DNA from: CBDCVD01 sp965224015
GTDB taxonomy: Bacteria > Pseudomonadota > Alphaproteobacteria > Rhizobiales > CBDCVD01
DNA length: 64,000 nt
Direction: 5' to 3'
Assembly (NCBI GenBank): GCA_965224015.1
Contig: OZ245032.1
Coordinates: 744,001-808,000, forward strand
The notes under the pieces are model-generated. The model had not been told where the DNA came from and made no database searches. It worked only from the letters and a program-made list of their open reading frames with translations. The position numbers and the translations under genes were made by a program. Shown here in pieces: positions 35,150 to 44,121 of this stretch (positions are counted from its first letter, which is position 1; the number at the start of each line of letters is the position of its first letter).

Positions 35150-36535
35150 TTATCGCCGAGGCAGAGTCAACACGGCCCGCAGGCCCCTTTCGTGCCGATT
35201 GAAAACATTTACATCACCACCATGGGCGCGGGCAATGGAGCGCGCGATGGCCAGACCCAGGCCCGATCCTCCCGTTTCACGGCTGCGTGAGCCCTCAAGA
35301 CGGGTAAAAGGCTCAAACATGCGCTCCTGCTGGTCTGCCGCAATCCCTGGCCCCCAGTCGTTAACAATAATATCAACGGTCGCATCCCCTGATACCACCT
35401 CCACGTCGGCACGCTCACCGTAAAGGCAAGCATTTTCAACAAGATTGCGAACCGCCCGCTTCAGGGCTATAGGCCGCGCGTTCACAACAACACCATCCAT
35501 GCAAGTCAAGGTCACTTGTCTTCCCATATCCTCCATGTCGGCGCAAATGCTTCCCACCAGTGCCCCAAGATCGGTGCGCCGCAATTCTTCCTCACGTCCA
35601 TCTTCGCGGGCAAAAGCAAGAGCCGCTTCGGTCATTTTCTGCATGTCGTCCAATTGTTCGATCATACGCATACGCGCCTCCTCATCCTCGATCATCTCCG
35701 CACGAATGCGCAGAGCGGTAATGGGTGTGCGCAGATCATGGCTTATCGCAGCAAGCATGGTAGTGCGATCGTCTACAAAGCTTTTGATACGCCGCTGCAT
35801 GGTATTGAAGGCCTGGGTAAGGTTTTGAATATCAGCGGGCCCCTCCAGTGCCAGTTCTGTTACGGCCTCACCGCGACCAAAGGCAGCCGCGCTATCGGCC
35901 AGTCGGCGCACAGGCTTCATGGCGCGGCCCATCAACCAGGTGACCCCCAGGGCCAGAACTGCAACAAACGAAGCGAGCAATCCAACGAATGCCAGGCCGA
36001 ACTCCAGCGGGGCGCCGCGAAACCGATACCGTGCGTTGATCCATGGGCCGTTTATCAGCTTTGCCGACATGACAATGACCGGCGGGCCCTTACGGCGCCA
36101 GTAGCGTCGGAACGGTCGGTCGTATTTGATGTTGATCTGACTTATCGTGTCGCCGACCTCGGCGCGAATATAGTTCGCCAATCTGGCCAGGCGTGGATTG
36201 CGCGTGTTGGTGCGCCTAGCCACGGGCGCGCCGGTGGTAAAGGTCATACTGGACGTGGACAGGCGCCGCGCGAGGGATGCATGGGCGCTGACAGGCGCTC
36301 CGTCAAGCACACCAATCGCCCCCACCATTACATCACCGGCCTGGTCATGAAGCACATTGTCAAACGCATCCCCACGATCAAGCACCGCCAGAGCAGACGC
36401 CACCGCGAGGCTGATAATCAGCCCCAAGAGTGCCACCAGTACGATTTGCGCCGTCAGGCGCTTGGGCATCATGCGGCGCCCTAACGTGCCAATCGCTCGA
36501 CAAAATCGAGGAATTGAAGACCACCAGCGCATCAT
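35150..36535 (-). CDS. Sensor histidine kinase, EnvZ-like
   Basis: 461-residue membrane kinase. Two membrane segments (about 30-52 and 180-203) flank a periplasmic region of about 125 residues. HAMP linker about 204-255; phospho-acceptor His266 in LAAISHDLRTPITAL; N box VRNLVENACLYG; G1 NDWGPGI; G2 GGSGLGLAIARS. The start codon follows the response regulator stop directly (TAAATG), so the pair is translationally coupled. The divergent EF-hand gene suggests calcium or another envelope signal, but nothing in the sensor domain shows it. Confidence 0.93.
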   Translation of the reverse strand: MMRWWSSIPRFCRAIGTLGRRMMPKRLTAQIVLVALLGLIISLAVASALAVLDRGDAFDNVLHDQAGDVMVGAIGVLDGAPVSAHASLARRLSTSSMTFTTGAPVARRTNTRNPRLARLANYIRAEVGDTISQINIKYDRPFRRYWRRKGPPVIVMSAKLINGPWINARYRFRGAPLEFGLAFVGLLASFVAVLALGVTWLMGRAMKPVRRLADSAAAFGRGEAVTELALEGPADIQNLTQAFNTMQRRIKSFVDDRTTMLAAISHDLRTPITALRIRAEMIEDEEARMRMIEQLDDMQKMTEAALAFAREDGREEELRRTDLGALVGSICADMEDMGRQVTLTCMDGVVVNARPIALKRAVRNLVENACLYGERADVEVVSGDATVDIIVNDWGPGIAADQQERMFEPFTRLEGSRSRETGGSGLGLAIARSIARAHGGDVNVFNRHERGLRAVLTLPRR

Positions 36536-37270
36536 TTAAGCCGCCTCCACATCCAGAGTAAACCGGTATCCGCCCCCCCAGTGAGTGACAATGATCTTCG
36601 GCTGCTTGGGATCGGCTTCGATTTTTCGCCGCAGCCGGCTGACCTGATTGTCGATGGCGCGATCAAACGGCTGCGCTTCACGCCCACGGGTGAGGTCCAG
36701 CAATTGGTCTCGGGTCAAAACCCGACCCGGGTGGGACACAAAGGCCGAAAGCAGGAGATACTCCCCCGTTGATAGCGCAATCGCTACATCTGCGGCGTCA
36801 ATCAACGCCCGCGCACGGGTATCCAGCGTCCACTCGCCAAATCGAATCATCCCCGCACCCTCTTTGCTCGCCCCCTCACGCTTTTTTGGTGGCAGGCTCT
36901 CAACCCTGCGCAGCACCGCCTTGATGCGGGCCAAAAGCTCACGCGGATTAAACGGCTTGGTCACGTAGTCATCAGCACCGATTTCCAGGCCGATAATGCG
37001 ATCCGTTTCCTCAACTTTGGCGGTCAGCAGGATGACTGGCACCATTCGTGTAGCGCTGAGTTCACGACACAGGCTCAAACCGTCCTCACCCGGCATCATA
37101 ATGTCCAGAACCACAAGGTCGACCGCATGATTTTTTAGCATCCGCCTGGCGGCCTTGGCGTCCTCAGCACCCGTTGCGCGCATACCATTCTTGCGCAAAT
37201 ACCGCTCCAGGGAGGTGCGGATGTCCCTGTGATCGTCAACGACAAGAATGTGAGGGTTCTGGGTCTGCAT
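36536..37270 (-). CDS. Response regulator, OmpR family
   Basis: 244-residue DNA-binding regulator. Receiver: ILVVDDHRDI, Asp56 in LVVLDIMMPGEDG, DDYVTKPFNP with the conserved Lys. Output winged helix: LSTGEYLLLSAFVSHPGRVL, TRDQLLDLTRG, DRAIDNQVSRLRRKIE, WGGGYRF. ATG at 37270 is chosen because the receiver starts there; the longer frame runs 45 residues into the divergent promoter region. Same strand as, and coupled to, its kinase. Confidence 0.94.
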   Translation of the reverse strand: MQTQNPHILVVDDHRDIRTSLERYLRKNGMRATGAEDAKAARRMLKNHAVDLVVLDIMMPGEDGLSLCRELSATRMVPVILLTAKVEETDRIIGLEIGADDYVTKPFNPRELLARIKAVLRRVESLPPKKREGASKEGAGMIRFGEWTLDTRARALIDAADVAIALSTGEYLLLSAFVSHPGRVLTRDQLLDLTRGREAQPFDRAIDNQVSRLRRKIEADPKQPKIIVTHWGGGYRFTLDVEAA

Positions 37271-37339
37271 GGCGTAGTCCTTGTTGCAAAAGGGTATTTT
37301 CAAATCATAACGGAGAGTATCGGCCTGCGGGTTGGAAAA

Positions 37340-37356
37340 TTGTAACAAATTGTACC
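37340..37356 (+). promoter_or_regulatory. Candidate OmpR-type direct-repeat operator
   Basis: TTGTAAC (37340-37346) and TTGTACC (37350-37356) are spaced ten bases start to start, one helical turn, as OmpR-family regulators usually require. They lie between the regulator gene and the divergent EF-hand gene, so the regulator could control both. Confidence 0.4.
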
Positions 37357-37495
37357 AGTCTAGCACCTGGCGACACTTGCCGACAAAGTGGCCTTTCAGC
37401 GGCAATGTTTTGCGACAGTTGATGCTTATGTTGGGCGCATCACGCAGCCACGCTGCAATCGAAAACTTTACGATTTTCTTACAATGGAGAATATC

Positions 37496-38023
37496 ATGGC
37501 ACTTAGCAAACGGACAAAAATCATCACCGGTGTTGGATTGGCGACAGTTCTTGTCGGCTCACTAGCCGCCGGCAGTGCCATCTCACGCACCAAGGGTTTT
37601 GGCGGTTTTGGCGGCCACGGCATGATGCGCGGGATGGGCATTGATCACGTTTTCACCGAGTTTGATACCAACAAGGACGGCACAATCACTAAAGACGAAG
37701 TAACCGCTACCCAGGCCGCCGCCCTGCAAAAACACGACGCCAACGGCGACGGCAATCTTTCCCTCGACGAATTTACCACCTATGCCACCGAAAAGGCGAG
37801 GTTTGCCATCGTGCGCGGGTTTCAGTTTCTTGATCGCGACGGCAACTCCCAGGTCACCACGGACGAGTTGACGGCCTTGCCGGTTATGGTCTTTGAGCGC
37901 GTCGATCAGAACAATGACAACAGGGTTACCAAGGCGGACGTGCGTAATATGCGCGGAAAACGCGGGCACTGGCGCAAACGCCACCGCGACAACGACGAGC
38001 GGAGCGATAACGACAACAACTAA
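37496..38023 (+). CDS. Secreted or membrane-anchored four-EF-hand protein
   Basis: 175 residues. TGGAGA lies seven bases before ATG 37496 (MALSKRTKIITGVGLATVLV). The first 30 residues are a signal peptide or anchor ending near LAAGSAIS, followed by a Gly/His-rich linker (KGFGGFGGHGMMRG). Four EF-hand loops follow: DTNKDGTITKDE, DANGDGNLSLDE, DRDGNSQVTTDE and DQNNDNRVTKAD. The first two have full sets of acidic ligands; the last two are less perfect. Probably a periplasmic calcium sensor or buffer. The basic-acidic tail (HRDNDERSDNDNN) ends in a TAA that is the first triplet of an R2 repeat. Confidence 0.85.
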   Translation: MALSKRTKIITGVGLATVLVGSLAAGSAISRTKGFGGFGGHGMMRGMGIDHVFTEFDTNKDGTITKDEVTATQAAALQKHDANGDGNLSLDEFTTYATEKARFAIVRGFQFLDRDGNSQVTTDELTALPVMVFERVDQNNDNRVTKADVRNMRGKRGHWRKRHRDNDERSDNDNN

Positions 38024-38127
38024 TACCAAGGGTCCTTACCAATGACTCATGGCTTAGCGTCAAGCAAGTATGTTATCAAGGCGGTACACCAGTCGGCGTG
38101 TCTATAAAGCCAATACCGCTGGTATAA
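38021..38127 (+). repeat. R2 repeat, full copy supplying the EF-hand stop codon
   Basis: TAATACCAAGGGTCC to CCGCTGGTATAA. Its first three bases are the TAA stop of the preceding gene. Confidence 0.9.
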
Positions 38128-38205
38128 ACCCGACGCGTACATCTGCTTCTCGCCTTTGCCGCTACCTCCCAAGGCACGCGCGAGCCGGAGCCGGAGCCTG
38201 TTAAT

Positions 38206-39249
38206 TCAGGTCTTCCGGCTTCCCGCTTGCGGCTTTCGACTGCGTCTGCGCCGACGGGGCGCGGCGGCAGGTTTGTCGTCAAAAAGCGTTTGCGTTGCTC
38301 CCGTGAGCGGCCCGAGGCGGGCAACAATAGTCTCTAGGGTTGGACGTTTGCCCGGGGTATGCGCCTCCAGGGCCGCGCGCATGGCTTCTACGTGCGTTGG
38401 CCTTGTGCCGCAGCAGCCACCTATAATCCGCACCCCAATATCGCGCGCCAGGCGCGCATAGTCCGCCATTAATTCCGGCGTGCCGCTGTAAACCACACTA
38501 TCTCCAAGCACCTGCGGAATGCCGCAATTGGCTTTGGCGACAAGAATATCGTCGGGCGTTATGGCTTTCTGCGCTGAAAGCAGCCCGGCCAGAAGATCCG
38601 GTGCACCGGTGCCGCAATTTCCGCCAAATGCCACAGGGCGCGGCATTTGCGTGCGCAGAAATCTGACCATGTCCGTGGGGCTAGTGCCCATCATTGTGCG
38701 CCCACTGGTGTCAAAGGACAGCGTACACACCGTCGGCAGGCCAACAACCCTGGCGGCGGCGAGCGCCGCCTCTATCTCCAACTCCTGATACATGGTCTCA
38801 ATCCACAGCACATCGGCGCCACCGTCCTTGAGGCCTTGCATTTGCTCCACATAGGCATCCCTTCCCTGCTCGAGGGTCAACGGACCACTGGGCACAAACA
38901 GGTCTCCCGTCGGCCCGACGGAAGCCGCGCACACAATCGCCCGCCCGGCCTTGTCAATTTCCTCACGCAACAGCGCCACCGCCGCCTTGTTCAGCCCATG
39001 GACCTGATCAGCGGCACCATGCAGCTTCAGGCGGTTGGCTGTCCCACCAAACGTGTTGGCGAGGATAATATCGCTTCCCACCTCTATATAGGCGCGATAA
39101 TGGGCGCGGACTTTGTCCGGTTCCTCCAGATTCCAAAGCTCCGGCGCCAGCCCATGCGCGAGCCCCATGTCAAACAGGTTCGTCCCCGTCGCCCCGTCCG
39201 CGAGCAACCAGTCTCGCTCAGCAAGAAGTCTTGTCAACAGGTCGTTCAT
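38206..39249 (-). CDS. Homocysteine S-methyltransferase (betaine- or methyl donor-dependent)
   Basis: Transfers a methyl group to homocysteine to make methionine. 347 residues from ATG at 39249 (MNDLLTRLLAERDWLLADGA). LADGATGTNLFDMG and ILANTFGGTANRL are the N-terminal blocks; the zinc ligands are the Cys of FGGNCGTGAPD and the Cys pair of IIGGCCGTRPTH. Domain content equals the homocysteine-binding half of MetH or a BhmT-type enzyme; no cobalamin domain follows in this gene. The C-terminus is an Arg/Lys-rich tail (RRRRRSRKP). The stop of metF overlaps this start by four bases. Which methyl donor it uses cannot be read. Confidence 0.85.
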   Translation of the reverse strand: MNDLLTRLLAERDWLLADGATGTNLFDMGLAHGLAPELWNLEEPDKVRAHYRAYIEVGSDIILANTFGGTANRLKLHGAADQVHGLNKAAVALLREEIDKAGRAIVCAASVGPTGDLFVPSGPLTLEQGRDAYVEQMQGLKDGGADVLWIETMYQELEIEAALAAARVVGLPTVCTLSFDTSGRTMMGTSPTDMVRFLRTQMPRPVAFGGNCGTGAPDLLAGLLSAQKAITPDDILVAKANCGIPQVLGDSVVYSGTPELMADYARLARDIGVRIIGGCCGTRPTHVEAMRAALEAHTPGKRPTLETIVARLGPLTGATQTLFDDKPAAAPRRRRRSRKPQAGSRKT

Positions 39250-40238
39250 AATCGTTGTATCTTTTCGTTCTGGCGAGATCCCGGATGTTGGGACCAGATC
39301 GGCGGCGTGCCTGTACCGGCCCGCAACCCCAATATGTGACAAATGGCGTAAACCAAATCGGCCCGGTTCATTGTATAGAAGTGAAACGCCGTCACACCCC
39401 GATTGACCAGGTCCATAACCTGTTCAGCAACAGTTGTCGCGGCCACGAGCTCGCGGGTGACCGGGTCGTCTTCAAGCCCTTCGTAGCGTGCGGCAAGAGA
39501 CTTTGGAATGCGCGCTCCACAGCGCTCGGCAAAGGCAGCCGTCTGGGCAAAATTCAGCATCGGGATAATCCCTGGAACGATAGGCATGGCGATGCCTGCC
39601 CTGGCAACCCGTTCTCGGTAGTCGTCAAAAACATTGTTATCGAAAAAAAATTGGGTTAGGGCCCGGGTCGCGCCGGCGTCGGCCTTTCGCTTGAGATTGT
39701 CCATCTCGTATTGCCAGTCCGGAGATTCGGGATGTTTCTCGGGATAGGCGGCAACAGACACATCAAACCCGCCGATGGCAGCAATGCCGCCGACCAGAGC
39801 AGCCGCGTTCTCATATCCTCCCGGATGGGGTGCATAGGCCATACCCGCGCCCGACGGGGGATCACCGCGCAAAGCCACAATATGCCCTACCCCCAAAGCC
39901 TTGTAGGTTCGGATCAGGGCATCAACCTGGGGTTTGGTGGCACCAACACAGGTCAGATGCGCCGCCGGCGTCAGGGCCGACTCCCGCACCAGGCGGCGCA
40001 CGGTCGTCAGGGTGCGCTCCTGGCTCGAGCCGCCGGCTCCATAGGTCACCGACACAAAGCGGGGCCGCAGGACTTCCAACCGTCTGATCGATCTCCACAA
40101 CTGTTGCGCACTGTTGATGTCCTTGGGGGGAAAAAACTCAAATGAAACCGCGACTCTCTCAGGCTCCCTATCTTCCACAATGCGCCCGACGTTGGGTTTG
40201 CGCGTAGGTTGTTCGGACCTGTGTTTGTTTATGATCAC
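39246..40238 (-). CDS. metF: 5,10-methylenetetrahydrofolate reductase
   Basis: FAD enzyme giving 5-methyltetrahydrofolate for methionine synthesis. 330 residues. VSFEFFPPKD near residue 30, VSVTYGAGGSSQERT near 62, HLTCVGATKPQVDA near 93 and VALRGDPPSG near 118 are the family blocks. The first 25 residues (MIINKHRSEQ...) are an extension. It overlaps the regulator gene upstream and the homocysteine methyltransferase downstream by four bases each, so the three genes form one tight operon. Confidence 0.95.
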   Translation of the reverse strand: MIINKHRSEQPTRKPNVGRIVEDREPERVAVSFEFFPPKDINSAQQLWRSIRRLEVLRPRFVSVTYGAGGSSQERTLTTVRRLVRESALTPAAHLTCVGATKPQVDALIRTYKALGVGHIVALRGDPPSGAGMAYAPHPGGYENAAALVGGIAAIGGFDVSVAAYPEKHPESPDWQYEMDNLKRKADAGATRALTQFFFDNNVFDDYRERVARAGIAMPIVPGIIPMLNFAQTAAFAERCGARIPKSLAARYEGLEDDPVTRELVAATTVAEQVMDLVNRGVTAFHFYTMNRADLVYAICHILGLRAGTGTPPIWSQHPGSRQNEKIQRL

Positions 40239-41278
40239 ACCCTCAACTCCTGGGCAGGCGCACCCTGTTCGCCATTCTGCGCAATAACAAGGCGCGGGTC
40301 CTGTGCCGACCAGATGCTGACTGTCAGCCCCATATCTTTGTTTGCCTGATCAGGAACAAGATGACGGGTATCAAGGGGCCTCAGACCGTTTGCCGTCAGC
40401 CACGAGCGCACCTGAACATCTGCCAAACCAAGGCGATGGTGGGCGTGATCATGGCGCAAGAACTCCAGGTCATGGGGAGCAAAGTCGACGATGATAAGCC
40501 GTCCTCCAGGAGCCAACACCCGCGCGGCCTCAGCTATGGCGCGCTCGGGTTGGGTAAGAAAGTGCAGGACCTGGTGAATGACAATCAATTCAAAAGACGC
40601 CGAAGCAAAGGGCATATTGCAAACGTCACCATGGCGAACCTGGGCGTGAATGATTGCCTGCCGGTCCAGTTTGGCGCGGGCCACGGTCAGCATTTCGTGG
40701 GACAAATCAATCCCCACCGCGTTGGCATAGTGATCGCGAAAAAGCTCCAGCATGCGCCCCGTGCCGGTTCCCATGTCCAGCATGTCAGAGACCACCTGAT
40801 CTCCCGCAGCGGCAATGATCGCACGCTCAATATGCTCATCCCCCACATGTAGGGCGCGAATTTCGTCCCAGGCCTCAGCATGTTGGTTAAAATAATCAGC
40901 CGCCGCCTGCGCGCGTTGCTCGCGCAGCGCATCCAGGCGCTCACGATCGGCAACAAGAATAGGCTCTCTCTCATCCAGCAGCGCCGTAACCGCCGCCATG
41001 AGAGGACTAACCAAGGCGTCGTCGCGCATGCGAAAATAGGCCCATGCGCCCTCCGGGTGGCGCTCGACAAGTCCGGCATCAGCCAACAGTTTCAAATGCC
41101 GTGACAATCGCGGTTGGCTCTGCCCAAGCACCTGGGTCAGCTCCTTGACCGAAAGTTCTCCGTCATTCAAAAGGCAAAGTATGCGCAATCGTGTCGTTTC
41201 GCCCATAGCCTTCAGCAGACCAAGGGTATCCTCAAGCGAAGGCGGTGACGATAGCGGTTTTGTGGGCAATGCGAGCAT
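40235..41278 (-). CDS. ArsR-family regulator fused to a SAM-dependent methyltransferase domain
   Basis: 347 residues. Residues 15-95 form an ArsR winged helix (ETTRLRILCLLNDGELSVKE, LGQSQPRLSRHLKLLADAGL), with none of the usual metal-binding cysteines. Residues 145-300 form a class I methyltransferase: DMLDMGTGTGRMLELF is motif I, then GIDLSHEM, and PGGRLIIVDFAPHDLEF. This fusion at the head of metF operons is known in alphaproteobacteria and fits an S-adenosylhomocysteine- or SAM-responsive methionine regulator of the SahR type; that is my assignment, not proved. It is autoregulated if the palindrome at 41402 is its site. Confidence 0.82.
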   Translation of the reverse strand: MLALPTKPLSSPPSLEDTLGLLKAMGETTRLRILCLLNDGELSVKELTQVLGQSQPRLSRHLKLLADAGLVERHPEGAWAYFRMRDDALVSPLMAAVTALLDEREPILVADRERLDALREQRAQAAADYFNQHAEAWDEIRALHVGDEHIERAIIAAAGDQVVSDMLDMGTGTGRMLELFRDHYANAVGIDLSHEMLTVARAKLDRQAIIHAQVRHGDVCNMPFASASFELIVIHQVLHFLTQPERAIAEAARVLAPGGRLIIVDFAPHDLEFLRHDHAHHRLGLADVQVRSWLTANGLRPLDTRHLVPDQANKDMGLTVSIWSAQDPRLVIAQNGEQGAPAQELRV

Positions 41279-41343
41279 GACAGGACGATCGGCTGATTGG
41301 GGTTATTGCGGTGCGATTCCACTCATACGCTACGCTGGAACTG

Positions 41344-41357
41344 CTAGAGCGTGTCAG
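41344..41357 (+). repeat. R3 end fragment
   Basis: CTAGAGCGTGTCAG matches one R3 end, with no partner arm. It lies between the methionine operon promoter and the 16-base palindrome. Confidence 0.5.
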
Positions 41358-41401
41358 CAACAGGGATAGCCCTTGATCCGCGCGACAAGTGAATTAACAA
41401 T

Positions 41402-41417
41402 ATAAAGATATCTTTAT
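41402..41417. promoter_or_regulatory. Perfect palindrome, likely operator of the methionine-cycle operon
   Basis: ATAAAGATATCTTTAT is an exact 16-base palindrome 124 bases upstream of the ArsR-methyltransferase start. A 7-base arm with an AT core is the usual shape of ArsR-family sites. Next to it TGATATATTG could be part of a promoter. Confidence 0.7.
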
Positions 41418-41494
41418 TTCTGATATATTGCAAGCCCATCAAATCCATCAAGCCCTGATGCGGGCGGCTCGGCCAAAAACCGAAAAAAAAAGCG

Positions 41495-43402
41495 CTATGA
41501 CGAAGCTTGCCGATAGGTTTGCAGCGCTTTGTCGATCTCGTCCAAAATGGCAGGATCGTCTATGGTGGCAGGGATCGCGAACGCCTCCCCATCGGCAAGT
41601 TTGCGCATGGTGGCGCGCAGGATTTTGCCCGAGCGGGTCTTGGGCAAACGCGGAACGACAACCACCGTCTTGAACGCGGCCACCGGGCCGATGATCTCGC
41701 GCACACGGGCGATGATTTCCTTCCTGATCTCATCTGGGTCACGGTCAACCCCGGTATTAAGGACCACGAACCCCGCCGGAATTTGCCCCTTGAGATCATC
41801 AGCCAGTCCCAGAACTGCGCACTCCGCCACATCGGGATGCCCGGCAACCACCTCCTCCATGCCCCCTGTCGACAAACGGTGGCCGGCAACATTGATGATG
41901 TCGTCTGTGCGCGCCATGACATAAAGATAGCCATCCTCATCGCGGTATCCCGCATCGCCGGTGGAGTAATAGCCTGGAAACTCCTCCAGATAACTTGCCT
42001 TGAAGTGCGCATCCTTTTGCCAAAGGCTCGGCAGGCACGCCGGCGGGAGGGGAAGCTTTATGGCGATCGCGCCCATGTCTCCGGCCGCGACCGGCGCCCC
42101 ATCAGGATCGAGAATAGCCAGATCATAGCCGGGCATGGGAACAGCGGGTGACCCATACTTGGTCGGTAATTTTCCAAGCCCCAAGGGGTTACCGGCAATC
42201 GTCCATCCGGTCTCGGTCTGCCACCAGTGGTCGATGACCGGAACACCCAGATGATTCTCCGCCCAGTAGATCGTATCCGTGTCAGCGCGCTCACCAGCAA
42301 GAAACAGAGCCTGAAGGCTCGGCAAATCATAGCGGCTCAGCAATTGCCCGTCCGGGTCTTCCTTCTTGATGGCGCGAAAAGCCGTTGGCGCGGTAAACAG
42401 AACACGCACATTGTGCTCGGAGATGACACGCCAAAAAACACCCGCATCGGGTGTGCCGACAGGCTTTCCCTCAAACAGGATGGTCGTTGCCCCCAGCAGG
42501 AGCGGGGCATAAACAATATACGAGTGACCCACCACCCAACCAACATCAGAGGCGGCCCAAAACACCTCACCCGGCTCAATTCCGTATATATTGTGCATGG
42601 ACCATCTCAGGGCGACCATGTGCCCGCCATTGTCACGCACAACCCCCTTTGGCACCCCGGTGGTTCCGGAGGTATAAAGAATATACAATGGATCGGTCGC
42701 GGCAACCTCGACACAGTCGGCGGATTTCCCCGCACGGCGCGCGGCCTCCATAAGCGCGGCATAGTCGTGGTCACGTCCCTGCGTCAGAGTGGCCGGTTGC
42801 TGTTCGCGCTGAAAGATAATAACGTGCTCGGGGGTATGCGCCGACAGTTTAGTGGCCTCTTCGAGAAGCGGCTTATAGGCGACAACGCGTCCCGGCTCAA
42901 TGCCACATGAGGCCGCAAGGATCAGTTTGGGTGTACAGTCCTCAATACGTGTAGCCAGTTCGGCCGCAGCAAATCCGCCAAAGACCACCGAATGAACCGC
43001 ACCAATGCGCGCGCACGCCAACATGGCAAATACCGCCTGCGGGATCATGGGCATATAAATGATCACCCGATCTCCGTTCATCACCCCATGGTCCTGCAGG
43101 ACCGCGGCAAGGACCGCCACCTCCTCCAGCACAGCTTCAAACGTGTAGGTGGCGGATGTATCGGTTATGGGGCTGTCGTAAATGATCGCCGGTTGCCCCC
43201 GGCGGTCGCGCTCCACATGGCGATCCAGGCAGTTGTAACATGTATTGCACGTGGCACCGCTAAACCAGCGCCCGTAGACGCCCGCTTGGGCATCGAAAAC
43301 CGTGTCCCACGGTTTTATCCAGTCGATAGCCCCGGCGGCGGCGGCCCAGAAGCCCTGAGGGTCCTGCGTCCACGCCTGATAGGTATCCTGATAACGGCTC
43401 AT
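41495..43402 (-). CDS. prpE: Propionyl-CoA synthetase
   Basis: Adenylate-forming enzyme activating propionate (and acetate) to CoA ester. 635 residues. YILYTSGTTGVPKGVVRDNG is the AMP-binding loop, DHWWQTETGW near residue 395, STGDAGY near 480, and PKTRSGKILRATMR with the catalytic Lys near residue 608. ASCGIEPGRVVAYKPLLEEA near 160 is typical of PrpE rather than acetyl-CoA synthetase. It has the full domain set, unlike the degenerate relative at 53888. Nine-base tandem repeats lie 50 bases upstream of its start. Confidence 0.93.
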   Translation of the reverse strand: MSRYQDTYQAWTQDPQGFWAAAAGAIDWIKPWDTVFDAQAGVYGRWFSGATCNTCYNCLDRHVERDRRGQPAIIYDSPITDTSATYTFEAVLEEVAVLAAVLQDHGVMNGDRVIIYMPMIPQAVFAMLACARIGAVHSVVFGGFAAAELATRIEDCTPKLILAASCGIEPGRVVAYKPLLEEATKLSAHTPEHVIIFQREQQPATLTQGRDHDYAALMEAARRAGKSADCVEVAATDPLYILYTSGTTGVPKGVVRDNGGHMVALRWSMHNIYGIEPGEVFWAASDVGWVVGHSYIVYAPLLLGATTILFEGKPVGTPDAGVFWRVISEHNVRVLFTAPTAFRAIKKEDPDGQLLSRYDLPSLQALFLAGERADTDTIYWAENHLGVPVIDHWWQTETGWTIAGNPLGLGKLPTKYGSPAVPMPGYDLAILDPDGAPVAAGDMGAIAIKLPLPPACLPSLWQKDAHFKASYLEEFPGYYSTGDAGYRDEDGYLYVMARTDDIINVAGHRLSTGGMEEVVAGHPDVAECAVLGLADDLKGQIPAGFVVLNTGVDRDPDEIRKEIIARVREIIGPVAAFKTVVVVPRLPKTRSGKILRATMRKLADGEAFAIPATIDDPAILDEIDKALQTYRQASS

Positions 43403-43451
43403 TGGGCCGCTCCTGCGTTTCCACTCCCACTCATACTCGCGCTCCCATGTC

Positions 43452-43500
43452 CACCCCTTGCACCCCTTGCACCCCTTGCACCCCTTGCACCCCTTTCACC
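43452..43500 (+). repeat. Nine-base tandem repeat upstream of prpE
   Basis: CACCCCTTG is repeated four times exactly (43452-43487) plus one altered copy. Copy-number change by slippage would shift the spacing of any promoter here by nine bases. Confidence 0.95.
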
Positions 43501-43571
43501 GCACTACAAATAAACCCCGCCTCTAGCCGCATATCAGGACTTGCCCCACGGCCCCAACCCCCATTTGGGAA

Positions 43572-43697
43572 TCTCTATTCACCGGCATCTACCTACCCGC
43601 TCCCTTTTACAGCTTTTAAGGCTTGCGCCACACCCAGGGCACCCTCTCATGGGTGGCCTAAGCCGGGGGCGTGGGCCAGATCGTTATTAGACGTTTA
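43572..43697. repeat. R4 repeat, full copy
   Basis: Opens CTCTATTCACCGGCATCTAC and closes GGGCCAGATCGTTATTAGAC, inverted arms as in 57281-57393. Central part differs and has its own stem (CACCCAGGGC / GGTGGCC). The 430-base gap 43403-43832 otherwise holds only the nine-base repeat and no gene. Confidence 0.75.
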
Positions 43698-43832
43698 CAT
43701 CTGACTTTCTTGCAAACTCACGACCATCCGCGCCCTCGCCGGAATCCCCCAAACAGGCATCTCTGAACAGCCACCAAATGGCAAAGGAGCGAAGGGGCTG
43801 GCGATATTTATAAAGTCAACGGCGGTCCAGGG

Positions 43833-44015
43833 TTAATGAACAGGGCTTTGCTCTGACTTGAGCTTCGCGATTTCATCTTTAAGCTGCAATTTTTGGCGTT
43901 TGAGAGTGTTGATATGAAGGTCGTCGGCGCCGGGATGCGTTAATTCTTCTTCTATCTGGCGTTCCAAATCGGCGTGTTTTTTTTCAAGCTCGGAAAGATG
44001 GGCTTCAATGCTCAT
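43833..44015 (-). CDS. YdcH/DUF465 family small coiled-coil protein
   Basis: 60-residue all-helical protein: MSIEAHLSELEKKHADLERQ, then INTLKRQKLQLKDEIAKL, the two heptad-rich helices of the family. Function unknown; small cytoplasmic dimer. Ribosome site GGAGACGC lies before the ATG at 44015. Confidence 0.9.
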   Translation of the reverse strand: MSIEAHLSELEKKHADLERQIEEELTHPGADDLHINTLKRQKLQLKDEIAKLKSEQSPVH

Positions 44016-44121
44016 AAATGCGTCTCCTTGATCAATCTTTCGCGCGGTTGTGGTTCATTTAGTATAACAAAGAATCACTTTCGTGTCGAACGCCCGAGAA
44101 GCCCTATAACTCTGGGAACGG

